Below, one piece after another: positions 39,745 to 48,281 of a stretch of DNA of 64,000 nt (position 1 is its first letter; every line of letters starts with the position of its first letter). The position numbers were made by a program, and so were the translations under genes. Source of the stretch: CAZNGF01 sp964572855 (GTDB lineage: Bacteria; Bipolaricaulota; Bipolaricaulia; RBG-16-55-9; JAJCYT01); NCBI GenBank assembly GCA_964572855.1, contig CAZNGF010000003.1:1-64000 (forward strand), in the 5' to 3' direction. Below the pieces are notes generated by a model that was given only the letters and a program-made list of their open reading frames with translations, was not told the DNA's origin and made no database searches.

Positions 39745-40500
39745 ATGAACGAACTGCTGGTCGAAATGCGCGGGATCTCGAAACGCTTCGGGGCGATCCA
39801 GGCGCTGGAGGATGTCGACCTGAACGTCTACCCCGGCGAGGTTGTCGGGTTGGTCGGGGACAACGCCGCCGGCAAATCCACCCTCATGAAGGTGCTCTCG
39901 GGCGTCCATCCGCCCACGGCGGGCACGATCCGCTTCGCCGGGCGGGACGCACCAGCCGGCGATCCTTATGCCATGCGCCTGTTGGGCGTTGAGATGGTCT
40001 ATCAGGACTTCTCGCTGGCCGGCAACCTGAGCATCAAGGCCAACATCTTCCTGGGGCGCGAGCCCGTGCGCCGCTGGCTGGGGCTGCGCGTCATCGACGA
40101 TCGCGCCATGGACAAGAAGGCGCGCATCCTGCTCGGCAGCCTCAAGATCGACTTCGCCGACGTCGACGCGCTGGTGAGCACGCTCTCGGGCGGCCAGCAA
40201 CAGGCCGTGGCCATCGCGCGTTCGCTGGCCTTCAACCCCAAGCTCATCATCATGGACGAGCCCACCGCCAACCTGTCGGCCGCGGCCATCGCCGAGGTGC
40301 GCCGTTTAATCAAGGAGCTCAAGGAGCACGGCATCGCGGTCATCATCATCAGCCACCGCCTCGAGGACATCTTCGAGGTCGGGGACCGCGTCTACGTGCT
40401 CAAGCGCGGGCGCATGGTCGGCGACAAACGGATTCCCGAGACCACGATCGACGAGGTCGTCGAGATGATCGTGGTCGGGCACGGGGAGCGCTATGGCTAA
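39745..40500 (+). CDS. Sugar ABC transporter ATP-binding protein (single-domain)
   Basis: 251 aa with one complete nucleotide-binding domain: Walker A GDNAAGKSTL, Q loop VYQDFSL, signature LSGGQQQAVAIARSL, Walker B LIIMDEPTANLS, switch H in IIISHRL. RbsA/XylG proteins of this transporter class normally carry two fused domains (about 500 aa). Single-domain members resemble FrcA and must act as homodimers. It overlaps the permease gene by 8 bp (ATGGCTAA). Confidence 0.93.
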   Translation: MNELLVEMRGISKRFGAIQALEDVDLNVYPGEVVGLVGDNAAGKSTLMKVLSGVHPPTAGTIRFAGRDAPAGDPYAMRLLGVEMVYQDFSLAGNLSIKANIFLGREPVRRWLGLRVIDDRAMDKKARILLGSLKIDFADVDALVSTLSGGQQQAVAIARSLAFNPKLIIMDEPTANLSAAAIAEVRRLIKELKEHGIAVIIISHRLEDIFEVGDRVYVLKRGRMVGDKRIPETTIDEVVEMIVVGHGERYG

Positions 40501-41674
40501 ACACACGCCCGGCCTGGGCCGGTTTGCGATCCTGATCGGCATGCTGCTCTTGATGGGCGTGTCGACCCTGGCCACCAAGTGCATGCAGGGGTTCGAACCG
40601 CCCTTCAGCCTGTTTGGGTTCGTCGAGGGGTGCGTGCACGGGGACAACCTGTTCCTGCGCCCGGTTAACCTGCTCAACGTGATGCAGCAGGTCACGGTCA
40701 ACGGCATCCTGGCCGTGGGCATGACCGTGGTCATCCTGGTCGGCGGCATCGACCTGTCGGTGGGCTCGATGCTCGCGCTCACCGGCGTGATGGCCGCCCT
40801 CCTGATCGCCGAGTTCAACTTCGCGCTCACCCTGGCGGTCGTGCTGGGCGTGGGCGCGCTCATCGGGTACTGGAACGGCTCGCTGGCCACCTACCTGCGG
40901 TTGCCCTCGTTCATCGCCACGCTGGGGATGCTCAACATCGCCCGCGGCGGGGCGCTCGTGCTCTCGGGGGCGGCGGCCAAGTTCATCAACAACCCGGTGT
41001 TCACCTGGATCTCGCGCACGGACATCCCGCCGCTGTACTCGATCGGCTTCAGCTGGGTCGTGGGCCTGGGCTGGGCGCTCTCGCTGGCCCGGCGCGCCTT
41101 GAAGGCGCGCACGCTCAGGGCGTGGCTCTGGCCCCCGCTGGCCCTGCTGGGCGGGGCCGGGGTCTCGCTGCTGTTTACCGGGCGCGACTTCCTCAGCTTC
41201 GACCGCGCGCGCGGGGTGCCCGTGATCATGTTCATCTTCGCGCTGGTGGCGCTGGTGCTGTCCTTCGTGCTGCGCCGCACGCGCTGGGGGCGCTACGTCT
41301 ACGCCATCGGGGGCAACCCCGAGGCGGCGCGGCGCACCGGGATCAACGTCCCGCGCCTCACCCGGCAGGTGTTCGTGCTGGGGTCGACCTGCGCCTCGCT
41401 GGCCGGCCTCATCCTGGCCGCGCGCCTGTCGGCCGGCATCCCGGCCGAGGGCGTGGCCGCCGAGCTCGATGCCATCACGGCTGTGGTCATCGGGGGCACG
41501 TCGTTCACCGGCGGGGTGGGCACGATCGGCGGCACCGTGATCGGGGCCTTCATCATCGGGATCATCTCCAACAGCCTCACGATCAACGGGATCGACGCCA
41601 ACTGGCAGCTCATCGTCAAGGGGCTCATCATGATCTTCGCCGTGGCCCTGGACCAGTATGCCAAGCGCCGCTAG
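40493..41674 (+). CDS. Sugar ABC transporter permease (RbsC/XylH type)
   Basis: 393 aa, BPD_transp_2 family, with about ten membrane helices. The conserved regions VTVNGILAVGMTVVILVGGIDLSVGSMLAL and GTSFTGGVGTIGGTVIGAFIIGIISN are present, plus YAIGGNPEAARRTGINVPR on the cytoplasmic side. It exceeds RbsC (about 320 aa) because of a longer central region, as in XylH. Its start overlaps the ATPase stop, and the following gene starts 17 bp before its own stop, so three proteins are translationally coupled. Confidence 0.93.
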   Translation: MAKHTPGLGRFAILIGMLLLMGVSTLATKCMQGFEPPFSLFGFVEGCVHGDNLFLRPVNLLNVMQQVTVNGILAVGMTVVILVGGIDLSVGSMLALTGVMAALLIAEFNFALTLAVVLGVGALIGYWNGSLATYLRLPSFIATLGMLNIARGGALVLSGAAAKFINNPVFTWISRTDIPPLYSIGFSWVVGLGWALSLARRALKARTLRAWLWPPLALLGGAGVSLLFTGRDFLSFDRARGVPVIMFIFALVALVLSFVLRRTRWGRYVYAIGGNPEAARRTGINVPRLTRQVFVLGSTCASLAGLILAARLSAGIPAEGVAAELDAITAVVIGGTSFTGGVGTIGGTVIGAFIIGIISNSLTINGIDANWQLIVKGLIMIFAVALDQYAKRR

Positions 41675-43295
41675 GCCGCTGCGCGCGGCCGGGCTCGCGC
41701 TCGCCTTCGCCTTCTTGGCCTGGCCGGGCTGGGGCGCGGCGCCGTTGGAGCTCGCCTTCTCGGCCAGCGGCAAGCTCAACGCCCCGCTGGACCTGGCGCT
41801 CGGGCGAGCGGGGGGGCGCGCCTACGCCCTCGAAGCCGACGGCGACGTGGTTGAGCTGGGCCTGGACGCGGATTGGAACGTCGTTTCGCGCACCGCGCGC
41901 GGGAGCATCCCCGGCGCGCGCGCGCTGACGCTGGCGCCCGACGGGGAAACGTTGTGGCTGGGGCAGAGGACACAACTGCTCGCGCTTCCGCTGCCCGACG
42001 GCGCGCCCCGTCCCGTGGGGGTCCCCTTTCCCGCGCCCGTGACTGGGGTCGTCGCTTCGCCGGTCTTGAACGCGCTCTGGGTCCTGACCGAGGACGGTGC
42101 GGTGTTCGCGGTCGCACCCGAGTCGGGCGCGCGCCGCGCGGTGGGGCACGCGGGCCAAGCGCTTTCCGACGGGGTGTTCGACCCCATGCGCGGGCGGCTC
42201 TATCTGTCGACCCCGCGCGGGACCGTGCTCTCGTTCGACCCTGAGACGGGAGCGAGCCGACGGCTGGCGTTCGTGGGCCCCCCGCTGGGCCGGCTCGACC
42301 TGGACGCCGACCGCTTGTTCGTGACCTCGGTGGATTTCGGGCTCTACGTCTTGGACCTAGGCGCGTCGCCGCCGACGCCCGAGCTGTTCTTCCCGCGCGT
42401 GGCCGGCCCCAGCGCGCTCGCGGTGCGCGGGGGGCGGGCGCTGGTGACGAACGTGGCCGAGGGGCTGGTTCGACTGGCGCCGCTGGACCTGTCCGGCCCG
42501 CTGGCCTCGCGCGCGCAGATCGTCGTCCCGCCCGCGCTGGGGCCGGTGCGCAGCGTCGCGCTGGACGCCGCGCGCGGGTTCGGGTTCGTCGGCGACGCGG
42601 GCTACGCGCTCTGGTCGCTGCGCCTGCCGGGGGTCGAGCTCGCCTCGTTCGTGTTCACGCCGTTCGACGGGCGCGTCGCCGTCCACCCGACCGACACCGT
42701 CTTCTACGCCACCAACCGGCGCGGCGGCCAGGTGCTGGGCATGCGCTTCGACCCGCCGTTTGCCTTCGGCTTCGACCAGCCCCCGATCAGCCCGGTGTTG
42801 GCCGCGGGGCTGCCCGACCCCGACGGGATCGCGTTCTTCCCCGACGACGGCGCGCTCTACGTCGGAACGCGCGGCGACGGCCGGCTCTGGCGCGTGCGGC
42901 CCGAGCGGCTCAGCGCCGAGCCCGTGGCCGACCTGCCCGCGGGGGCGCGCTCGATCGACTTGGCTGTCCACGACGGGTCGCTCCTCGTCCTGCAGGACCG
43001 GATCAACGGGGACGAGGCCGGCCGGCTCTGGCGCTTCGACCCGCCCTCCGGACGCCTCGAGCCGCTGGCCGACGATTTGCCGCCGTCAGTCGACGTGGCC
43101 GCCCACGGCACGTGCGCCTACGTCGCCAGCGGCGACGGCCGGCTCGTCGCGCTCGACCTCGACAGCGGCCAGTGGCGGACCGCGCTGCGCCGCGAAGGCC
43201 TGAGCGCGGTCGCGCTCGACGCGGGAACACTCTACGTGGGCACGGCACAGGGCGAACTGTGGCGCACGGCACCGGAGGCCGTCCCGTGCCCGTGA
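41658..43295 (+). CDS. Secreted beta-propeller protein of sugar ABC operon
   Basis: 545 aa. Signal peptide 1-26 (LALAFAFLAWPGWGAA). About twelve WD40/NHL-like blade repeats follow; examples are GRAYALEADGDVVELGLD, DGETLWLGQRTQLLALPL, GRLYLSTPRGTVLSFDPETG, DGALYVGTRGDGRLWRV and GRLVALDLDSGQWRTALR. No catalytic motif is recognised. It starts inside the permease gene and ends overlapping the dehydrogenase gene, so it is a true operon member. A role in sugar or glycan capture at the surface is plausible but unsupported beyond context. Confidence 0.8.
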   Translation: MPSAARPLRAAGLALAFAFLAWPGWGAAPLELAFSASGKLNAPLDLALGRAGGRAYALEADGDVVELGLDADWNVVSRTARGSIPGARALTLAPDGETLWLGQRTQLLALPLPDGAPRPVGVPFPAPVTGVVASPVLNALWVLTEDGAVFAVAPESGARRAVGHAGQALSDGVFDPMRGRLYLSTPRGTVLSFDPETGASRRLAFVGPPLGRLDLDADRLFVTSVDFGLYVLDLGASPPTPELFFPRVAGPSALAVRGGRALVTNVAEGLVRLAPLDLSGPLASRAQIVVPPALGPVRSVALDAARGFGFVGDAGYALWSLRLPGVELASFVFTPFDGRVAVHPTDTVFYATNRRGGQVLGMRFDPPFAFGFDQPPISPVLAAGLPDPDGIAFFPDDGALYVGTRGDGRLWRVRPERLSAEPVADLPAGARSIDLAVHDGSLLVLQDRINGDEAGRLWRFDPPSGRLEPLADDLPPSVDVAAHGTCAYVASGDGRLVALDLDSGQWRTALRREGLSAVALDAGTLYVGTAQGELWRTAPEAVPCP

Positions 43296-44422
43296 CCCCG
43301 CTGGGCGTCGCCCTGATCGGCTACGGCGGGATCGGCCGGGTCCACGCCCAGGGCTACCGGGCCCTGCCGCTGCTCTACGGCCTGGAGGCGGACGCGCTTA
43401 GGCTCGTGGCCGTGGCCACCTCGCGGCCAGAGTCGGCGGCGCGGGCCGCCCGGGAGCTGGGCGGCGTCGCGACCACGACGGACTACCGGACGCTGCTGGA
43501 ACGACCCGACGTCCACCTCGTCGACGTCTGCACCCCCAACGCCGACCACGAACGGGTCGTGCGGGCCGCCGCCGAGGCGGGCAAGCACGTCTACTGTGAA
43601 AAGCCCATCGCCACCGACGTGGCCTCGGCCCGGCGCATGGTCGAGGCCGTGGACGCGGCCGGCGTCAAGGGCGGTCAGGTGTTCAACTACCGCTTCGTGC
43701 CCGCCGTGATGCGCGCGCGCCAGCTGATCGAGCAGGGCCGGCTCGGGCGCGTGTTCTCCTTCCACGGGCGCTACTTCCGCGCCAGCTACATCGGGGGGGA
43801 CAAGCCGCTCTCCTGGCGCCTGCGGCGCGCGAGCGCCGGCGGGGGCGCGCTCTACGACCTGGGCGCGCACGTGCTCGACCTCGTGCGCCATCTCCTGGGC
43901 GAGGTCGCCGGCGTGCACGCCTCGCTGCAAACGCTGATCGAGCGCCGTCCCCGCAGCGCTTCGGATGCGACCCCCGAGCCCGTGGACGTGGACGACCTGG
44001 CCCTGCTCCAGCTGCGCTTGCGGGACGGGGCGTTGGGCACGGTCGAGATCTCGCGCTTCGGGACGGGGTCGGTCAACGACCTCCGGCTCGAGGTGTTCGG
44101 CGAGCGGGGGGCGCTGCGCTTTGCGCTCGAGGACCCGAACTGGCTCGACTTCTACGACGGCACCGACCCGGAGGCCCCCCTGGGCGGCCGGGGTTTCCAA
44201 CGGCTGCAAACCGTGCAACGCTACGAGGGCCAGCAAGCGCCCGACTGGACGACCCCCACGAGCTTCGACCGCGCCCACGCCGAGAACCAGTTCCAGTTCG
44301 CGCGCGCGATCTGGGCCGACCGCTCCCCCGCGCCATCCCTCGCCGACGGCCTGGCGATCCAGCGCCTGCTGGACGCTGCCCAGCGCTCGGCGAGCGGCGC
44401 ACAGTGGATCACGCTTGCGTAG
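43286..44422 (+). CDS. Gfo/Idh/MocA-family oxidoreductase
   Basis: About 378 aa. The N-terminal Rossmann domain has GYGGIGRVHAQGY (NAD(P)-binding glycine loop) and the catalytic-type EKPIATD at about 103-109. The C-terminal alpha/beta domain carries the conserved YDLGAHVLDLVRHLLGE (His of the active-site triad) and FNYRFVPAV. Family members oxidise or reduce sugars or inositols with NAD(P), fitting the sugar transporter operon. GTG at 43286 is preferred, with GGAGG 8 nt upstream; GTG 43292 would give a GTGA overlap with the propeller gene. Confidence 0.88.
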   Translation: MPVTPLGVALIGYGGIGRVHAQGYRALPLLYGLEADALRLVAVATSRPESAARAARELGGVATTTDYRTLLERPDVHLVDVCTPNADHERVVRAAAEAGKHVYCEKPIATDVASARRMVEAVDAAGVKGGQVFNYRFVPAVMRARQLIEQGRLGRVFSFHGRYFRASYIGGDKPLSWRLRRASAGGGALYDLGAHVLDLVRHLLGEVAGVHASLQTLIERRPRSASDATPEPVDVDDLALLQLRLRDGALGTVEISRFGTGSVNDLRLEVFGERGALRFALEDPNWLDFYDGTDPEAPLGGRGFQRLQTVQRYEGQQAPDWTTPTSFDRAHAENQFQFARAIWADRSPAPSLADGLAIQRLLDAAQRSASGAQWITLA

Positions 44423-44479
44423 GTTGAAATCGCAACGCCCACCATTACAGTGGAAAGTGGGATATTTGAGGTGATTGCA

Positions 44480-44827
44480 ATGACCGAACTGTCCGCCAAA
44501 CGCTGTGTGCCCTGCCGCGGCGGCGTAGAGCCCATGTCGCGCGAGCGGGCCGAGGCGAGGATGGATCAGATCCCCGACTGGGAGTTGATCGAGCAGGAGC
44601 CGTTACGGATCCGCCGGGCGTTCAAGCTGGGCGACTTCGAGGCGGCGATCGCCTTCGTCAACAGAATCGCCGCGGCCGCCGAGGCCGAGGACCACCACCC
44701 CGACCTGGAGATCCACTACAACGCCGTCGTGGTCGCGTTCCACACGCACAAGATCAAAGGGTTGCACGAGAACGACTTCATCATGGCCGCCAAGGTGGAT
44801 GCGCTGTTCGAGGGGAAGGGCAACTGA
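44480..44827 (+). CDS. phhB: Pterin-4-alpha-carbinolamine dehydratase-like protein
   Basis: 115 aa from ATG 44480 (GAGGTGATT upstream). The dehydratase signature EDHHPDLEIHYNAVVVAFHTH is present, with the paired His residues, followed by KIKGLHENDFIMAAKVD. Family enzymes recycle 4a-hydroxytetrahydrobiopterin, or act in Moco-related roles. The N-terminus carries CVPCRGG, a zinc-like Cys pair typical of the longer subclass. It is probably transcribed apart from the dehydrogenase gene, 57 bp upstream. Its stop abuts a truncated REPIN-like element. Confidence 0.85.
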   Translation: MTELSAKRCVPCRGGVEPMSRERAEARMDQIPDWELIEQEPLRIRRAFKLGDFEAAIAFVNRIAAAAEAEDHHPDLEIHYNAVVVAFHTHKIKGLHENDFIMAAKVDALFEGKGN

Positions 44828-44949
44828 ATCGCGCCCGCAGCCACGCGCTTTGCCCGCCCACAACGCCCCCTCCGTGAAGAGCCAGGCGTGTATCCCGGGT
44901 CCCATGAATGGGACCCCTACACAGAAGCACCATCGTGGCCGTGTCCTAG
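44828..44949. repeat. REPIN-like element, left-truncated (copy B)
   Basis: The right unit, GGGTCCCA/TGGGACCC stem and CTAC (44897-44920), matches copy A at 16322-16345 base for base. The 25 nt to CTAG (44946-44949) has the same length and about 60 percent identity. On the left only TCGCGCCC of the first hairpin remains (44829-44836), directly after the phhB-like stop. Internal bases ACGCGCTTT..CCGCCCA are shared with copy A. The CTAG contains the stop of the gene at 44946. Confidence 0.75.
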
Positions 44950-45881
44950 AACTTGAACGACACGAGCGGGAACGCGATTCCCTCCGACGTGAGCGAGACC
45001 TGTTCCTCGGACTCGGGCAGCTCGAGCTGCCAGCCCTGGGTGAGGTAGGCCCCCAGGCCCAGTCCCGCCAGCGTGCCGGCGATGCCGGAACCGAACATGG
45101 CTTGGTCGCTCACGCCTTCGCCGGCCACCAGGGCCGCGGTCCCGAAGCCCAGCAACGCCCCCACGATGCCGCTGGCGTTGATCACGAACACGCGCCCGCG
45201 GCCCATGGGGTGGTCCTTGGCCCAGTACGCCCCGGCCAAGCCGCCCAGGTTGGTGGTGGCCAGCAGCGTCCCGAACGCCTCGCGGTCGCGCGGGTTCAAA
45301 TCGAACGCCTCGAAGGCGAAGAGGGTCAGAATTCCGGACCAGACGCCCGCGCTGTTGACCAGCGAGACGTCGCCGGCCTGCGGCCGCAACGCGTCCCAGA
45401 GGTAGACCCCCGCCCCGAGCCCGCCGAGCTGGCCGGCCATCATGAGCCCCGTCGAGGCCCGGTCGTCGCGCCAATTCTCGAGCACGAAGTTGAGCGCCAG
45501 CGCGTTCCAGAAGCCCCAGCCCGTGGCCGAGTCGATCAAGAGCGCGTGGCCGGGCGTGATGCCGTCGCCCGTGGTTAACAGCGAGGTGGCCAAGCCCGCG
45601 CTTCCGCCGGCCAGCAGCGTCCCGACCCGCAGGCGGACCGAGTCGCCGCAGTCGAGCAACACACACGCCTCCAAGCCGAGCACGACGCCGTGCAGCGTCT
45701 GGAAGAAGGCCAGCTCGGCGCGGGCGAACAGGTCCGGCCCCTCGATCCCGAGGCGGTCGGTTTGCAGTGGTGCGTTTGTATCGTCCTGCAGCGCCAACGA
45801 AGCCGCCCGCGCCTCGCGCGCGACTCCCGCGCCGCCGAGCAGCAGTGCAACGATCAGGAGCGTCAGCAATGTCTTCTTCAT
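44946..45881 (-). CDS. Secreted or membrane protein of unknown function
   Basis: 311 aa from ATG 45881 (AGGAGG 9 nt upstream). Signal peptide KKTLLTLLIVALLLGGAGVARE. Several glycine-rich, weakly hydrophobic stretches follow (LRVGTLLAGGSAGLATSLL, GLMMAGQLGGLGAGVYLWDAL, GTLLATTNLGGLAGAYWAKD, GSGIAGTLAGLGLGAYL). They look like paired short helices of an outer-membrane or surface protein rather than a transporter. It ends in VSFKF, and the TAG stop is part of the adjacent repeat. Three phased CGTAA repeats lie just upstream of its -10. No family recognised. Confidence 0.75.
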   Translation of the reverse strand: MKKTLLTLLIVALLLGGAGVAREARAASLALQDDTNAPLQTDRLGIEGPDLFARAELAFFQTLHGVVLGLEACVLLDCGDSVRLRVGTLLAGGSAGLATSLLTTGDGITPGHALLIDSATGWGFWNALALNFVLENWRDDRASTGLMMAGQLGGLGAGVYLWDALRPQAGDVSLVNSAGVWSGILTLFAFEAFDLNPRDREAFGTLLATTNLGGLAGAYWAKDHPMGRGRVFVINASGIVGALLGFGTAALVAGEGVSDQAMFGSGIAGTLAGLGLGAYLTQGWQLELPESEEQVSLTSEGIAFPLVSFKF

Positions 45882-45913
45882 GGTCGTCTTCCTCCTGTTT
45901 GAAGGGTGATTCG

Positions 45914-45958
45914 ATTGTAAGCACACGGGGTTACGTTCCGATTACGGCTGGGGTTACG
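45914..45958 (-). promoter_or_regulatory. Phased direct repeats upstream of -10: SARP-type operator candidate
   Basis: On the minus strand CGTAACC (45958-45952), CGTAATC (45946-45940) and CGTAACC (45935-45929) are 12 and 11 bp apart. The last ends 9 bp before the -10 TACAAT (45919-45914). SARP activators bind direct heptamers at about 11 bp spacing ending about 8 bp from -10. The window encodes such a protein at 6837-9818. No -35 is visible, as expected of an activated promoter. Confidence 0.5.
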
Positions 45959-46127
45959 TCGGCGTTGACGATTTCCATTCGCTACTCCAGCCCTCTTGCC
46001 GGATGCATGGTGCGGACCGCGGCGTGTCCAGTTCGAGCATCGAAACCCTCTCGTCACTCCAGGGCTTGAGTTCAGCCGCCTGAACGGCCACCGTACCCGA
46101 TTTGGATGGTTAAACAGACACCTTGGC

Positions 46128-47318
46128 TCAGTTCTGCCATTCATTTCCCGGCATGATTCGTCGCATGAACTCGTCAAACAATGGCACAGTGAAGGCCGTA
46201 TCCCCGTGGCTCGGACTCCAGATCATCCCCTTTGAAATCAGCCCGTTTCGCAACGGGGCCACGGACTCAACCGCGCGATTGAGCTTGGCGGCAATGTCCC
46301 CTGAGCGATGGGGTCCAGGGCCAAGTTCAGCCATCGCACGCAGGTATTGTTTTTCTTTCGGGGTCAAGCGATCGAAACGCACCCGGAAGAAACTCTCGTC
46401 CAAGGCGGCGATCGCCATGGCGGAGGCTGCATCCACGTCAGCGACGGTGATCGGAGAGGCGTCAGCGGTATCCCAGACGTGCTTGCCCCACTCCTGAAGG
46501 AAGTAGGGATAGCCTTGCGCCTGCTCGACGATCAGATCGAGCGCCGCCGCCTCGTATTCGACCCCTTCATCCTTCGCCGGCTTCGTCAAGGCACGCTTTG
46601 CCGCATCTTCCGGCAGCGCACCGATTTCGGGAAATGCAAACAACCGTTCCGCGTACGACTTGGCTTTCCCCATGCGCCCAACAAGCTGGGGGAGACCTGC
46701 GCCAACGAGCGTCATGGGCAACGTGCGCTGCGCGGCGCGGTGCAGTGCGGTGATCAACGCGACCAGCTCATCCGATTTGACATACTGCATCTCATCGACG
46801 AACAGCACAAACGCCGTCTCGGCTTCTTTTGCGGTGGCGCCAACGAGTTCAAACAGGCTCGCGAGGTCATACTCGAGATCGCCGTTGTCAGCCAAGCCGG
46901 GCTCGGGCGAGAAATCTAGACCGACTTCAATGTCTTGATACTTCACCTTGAGCGCATTGACAAAACCTGCCAACCCCCGCAGCGCACGATGAGCCAGCTC
47001 GCGCGCGCGTTGGATGCGCGACAGTCGCAGGAGCGAGATCCGCAGCTCGGGCGCCAGCATCGCCGGCAGAGACCTGTCCTCCGGCGCTTCAACGCGCATG
47101 GTCTGAAACCCGGCCGCCTCGCTGTCAGCACGCAGCCGGTCCAGGAGCACCGTCTTTCCGACGCCCCGCAAGCCGACCATCAGCACGCTTTTCGCCGCTC
47201 GGTCGAGGCGAATTCGTTCGAGCGCAATCGATACTTGCTTGCGCAACGCATCGCGACCCGCAAGCTCAGGCGGGGGCGTGCCGGCTCCCGGCGCATAGGG
47301 ATTTCGGATCGGGTCCAT
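46128..47318 (-). CDS. AAA-family ATPase (Orc1/Cdc6- or STAND-like) with winged-helix tail
   Basis: 396 aa. Walker A GLRGVGKTVLL (about residues 50-60), Walker B FVLFVDEMQYV (about 180), sensor-type LVGAGLPQLVG (about 215). A helical lid and a C-terminal winged helix (RLTPKEKQYLRAMAELG, RSGDIAAKL) follow. This architecture is common to archaeal and bacterial ATPases of the AAA_16 or MNS-type class, often of unknown function and spread by transfer. It is less GC-rich than its neighbours. It is probably translated from a leaderless message (TATAAT only 6 bp before the ATG). No partner gene in the locus. Confidence 0.82.
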   Translation of the reverse strand: MDPIRNPYAPGAGTPPPELAGRDALRKQVSIALERIRLDRAAKSVLMVGLRGVGKTVLLDRLRADSEAAGFQTMRVEAPEDRSLPAMLAPELRISLLRLSRIQRARELAHRALRGLAGFVNALKVKYQDIEVGLDFSPEPGLADNGDLEYDLASLFELVGATAKEAETAFVLFVDEMQYVKSDELVALITALHRAAQRTLPMTLVGAGLPQLVGRMGKAKSYAERLFAFPEIGALPEDAAKRALTKPAKDEGVEYEAAALDLIVEQAQGYPYFLQEWGKHVWDTADASPITVADVDAASAMAIAALDESFFRVRFDRLTPKEKQYLRAMAELGPGPHRSGDIAAKLNRAVESVAPLRNGLISKGMIWSPSHGDTAFTVPLFDEFMRRIMPGNEWQN

Positions 47319-47324
47319 GGTGCC

Positions 47325-47330
47325 ATTATA
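47325..47330 (-). promoter_or_regulatory. -10 box placing the AAA ATPase mRNA start at its ATG
   Basis: TATAAT (47330-47325), then GGCACC and ATG 47318. No Shine-Dalgarno is present. The -35 is weak (TGGATA with 16 bp spacing). The message would begin at the start codon. Confidence 0.55.
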
Positions 47331-47451
47331 GCAATCTTATCAATATTATCCAGAAAAGCTAAGATCGGTAAGATCTCTACAAATGCGCCGGCTCCCCTGC
47401 CAACCCACTGCGAATACCTTCATCGCCTCGTCACCGAGTCTGACGGGATGC

Positions 47452-48156
47452 TTACGCCGGCGGCGGGGCCGCGCCGTAGCGGGCCGTCTTGCGGCCCAGG
47501 CGCCAGGCCCAGCAGGAGTCGCCGTAGGACCAGTGCCAGAACTCGCCGGCGTAGTTGGTGAAACCGGCTTTGACCATGGCGTCGATCAGGAACGCGCGGT
47601 TGCGCCGGGCCGTTTCACCGATGTGAGGGGAGAAGGTGGGGGCGAACTTCTCGGGCTCGCCCTCGTAGTCGAACGCAAAGGGCGCGGTGAAATCCAGCGG
47701 CGCGCCGTCGGGGCCACCGATGACCAGATCGACCGCGCCGCCGGTGCTGTGGCCGGGCGGCGTCTTGGCGTGCGGGGGGTGTACCCAGCGGTTGGTCTGG
47801 CGTATGAGGATGTTTTTGGGCCAGTGCGGGTTGTCCTCCTGTAGGTCGTCCTTGACCTTCTCGTAAAGCTCGATCTGCTCGTCCAGCGAGCGGTAGACCG
47901 ACATGAGCAAGAGCGTGTATCCTGCGGGCAAAGCCGCCTGCGCTTGCTTGAGCATTTCGGCGACCGTGAGGCGGGCGTGGTAGCGAAACGGGCCGGGCTC
48001 GACGGGGCCGGGCACCTCGCGGATGCCAATCCCCGGCACGACCGCCCGCACGTCCACCAGCGGCTCGCCGTTGTCGCGGATCTTGACTTGGTCCACCTCG
48101 GTCAGCGGCTCGACCTTCGACGCGCGTTTTTGGCGTAGCTTTCCGTTCAAATCCAC
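47452..48156 (-). CDS. D-Ala-D-Ala dipeptidase, VanX/DdpX-like (M15D)
   Basis: 234 aa from GTG 48156 (AGGAGG 5 nt upstream); a longer frame overlaps sbcC and has no ribosome site. Zinc motif SxHxxGxAxD appears as HSTGGAVDL, and the second is EFWHWSYGD, giving the His, Asp, Glu and His set of VanX. SVYRSLDEQIELY carries the Arg needed for catalysis. No signal peptide, so it acts in the cytoplasm on D-Ala-D-Ala, as in Salmonella and E. coli DdpX, not necessarily in resistance. No vanA or vanH is present. It follows sbcC by 125 bp. Confidence 0.92.
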   Translation of the reverse strand: MDLNGKLRQKRASKVEPLTEVDQVKIRDNGEPLVDVRAVVPGIGIREVPGPVEPGPFRYHARLTVAEMLKQAQAALPAGYTLLLMSVYRSLDEQIELYEKVKDDLQEDNPHWPKNILIRQTNRWVHPPHAKTPPGHSTGGAVDLVIGGPDGAPLDFTAPFAFDYEGEPEKFAPTFSPHIGETARRNRAFLIDAMVKAGFTNYAGEFWHWSYGDSCWAWRLGRKTARYGAAPPPA

Positions 48157-48281
48157 AACAACCTCCTGTGCGTCATGCTCGCTGTCTGCAAAGAGGGGGC
48201 AACTATTTTGACCGATAGAAGGCCTTGTTGCACGTGGCAATCGGTTGGGTGAGGGAAGCGTTGAACGGTCGACAGCGTTGC

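Noticed and set aside
45929..45958. CGTAA repeats as a mini-CRISPR
   Set aside because: Units are 7 bp at 11-12 bp intervals beside a -10 box, which fits a protein binding site and not repeats with spacers.
46128..47318. Defence or replication-initiation system around the AAA ATPase
   Set aside because: No nuclease, helicase, methylase or origin-like repeats are linked to it. It stands alone.
47452..48156. Vancomycin-resistance cluster
   Set aside because: Only the dipeptidase is present. There is no ligase, dehydrogenase or two-component pair, so a housekeeping D-Ala-D-Ala role is simpler.
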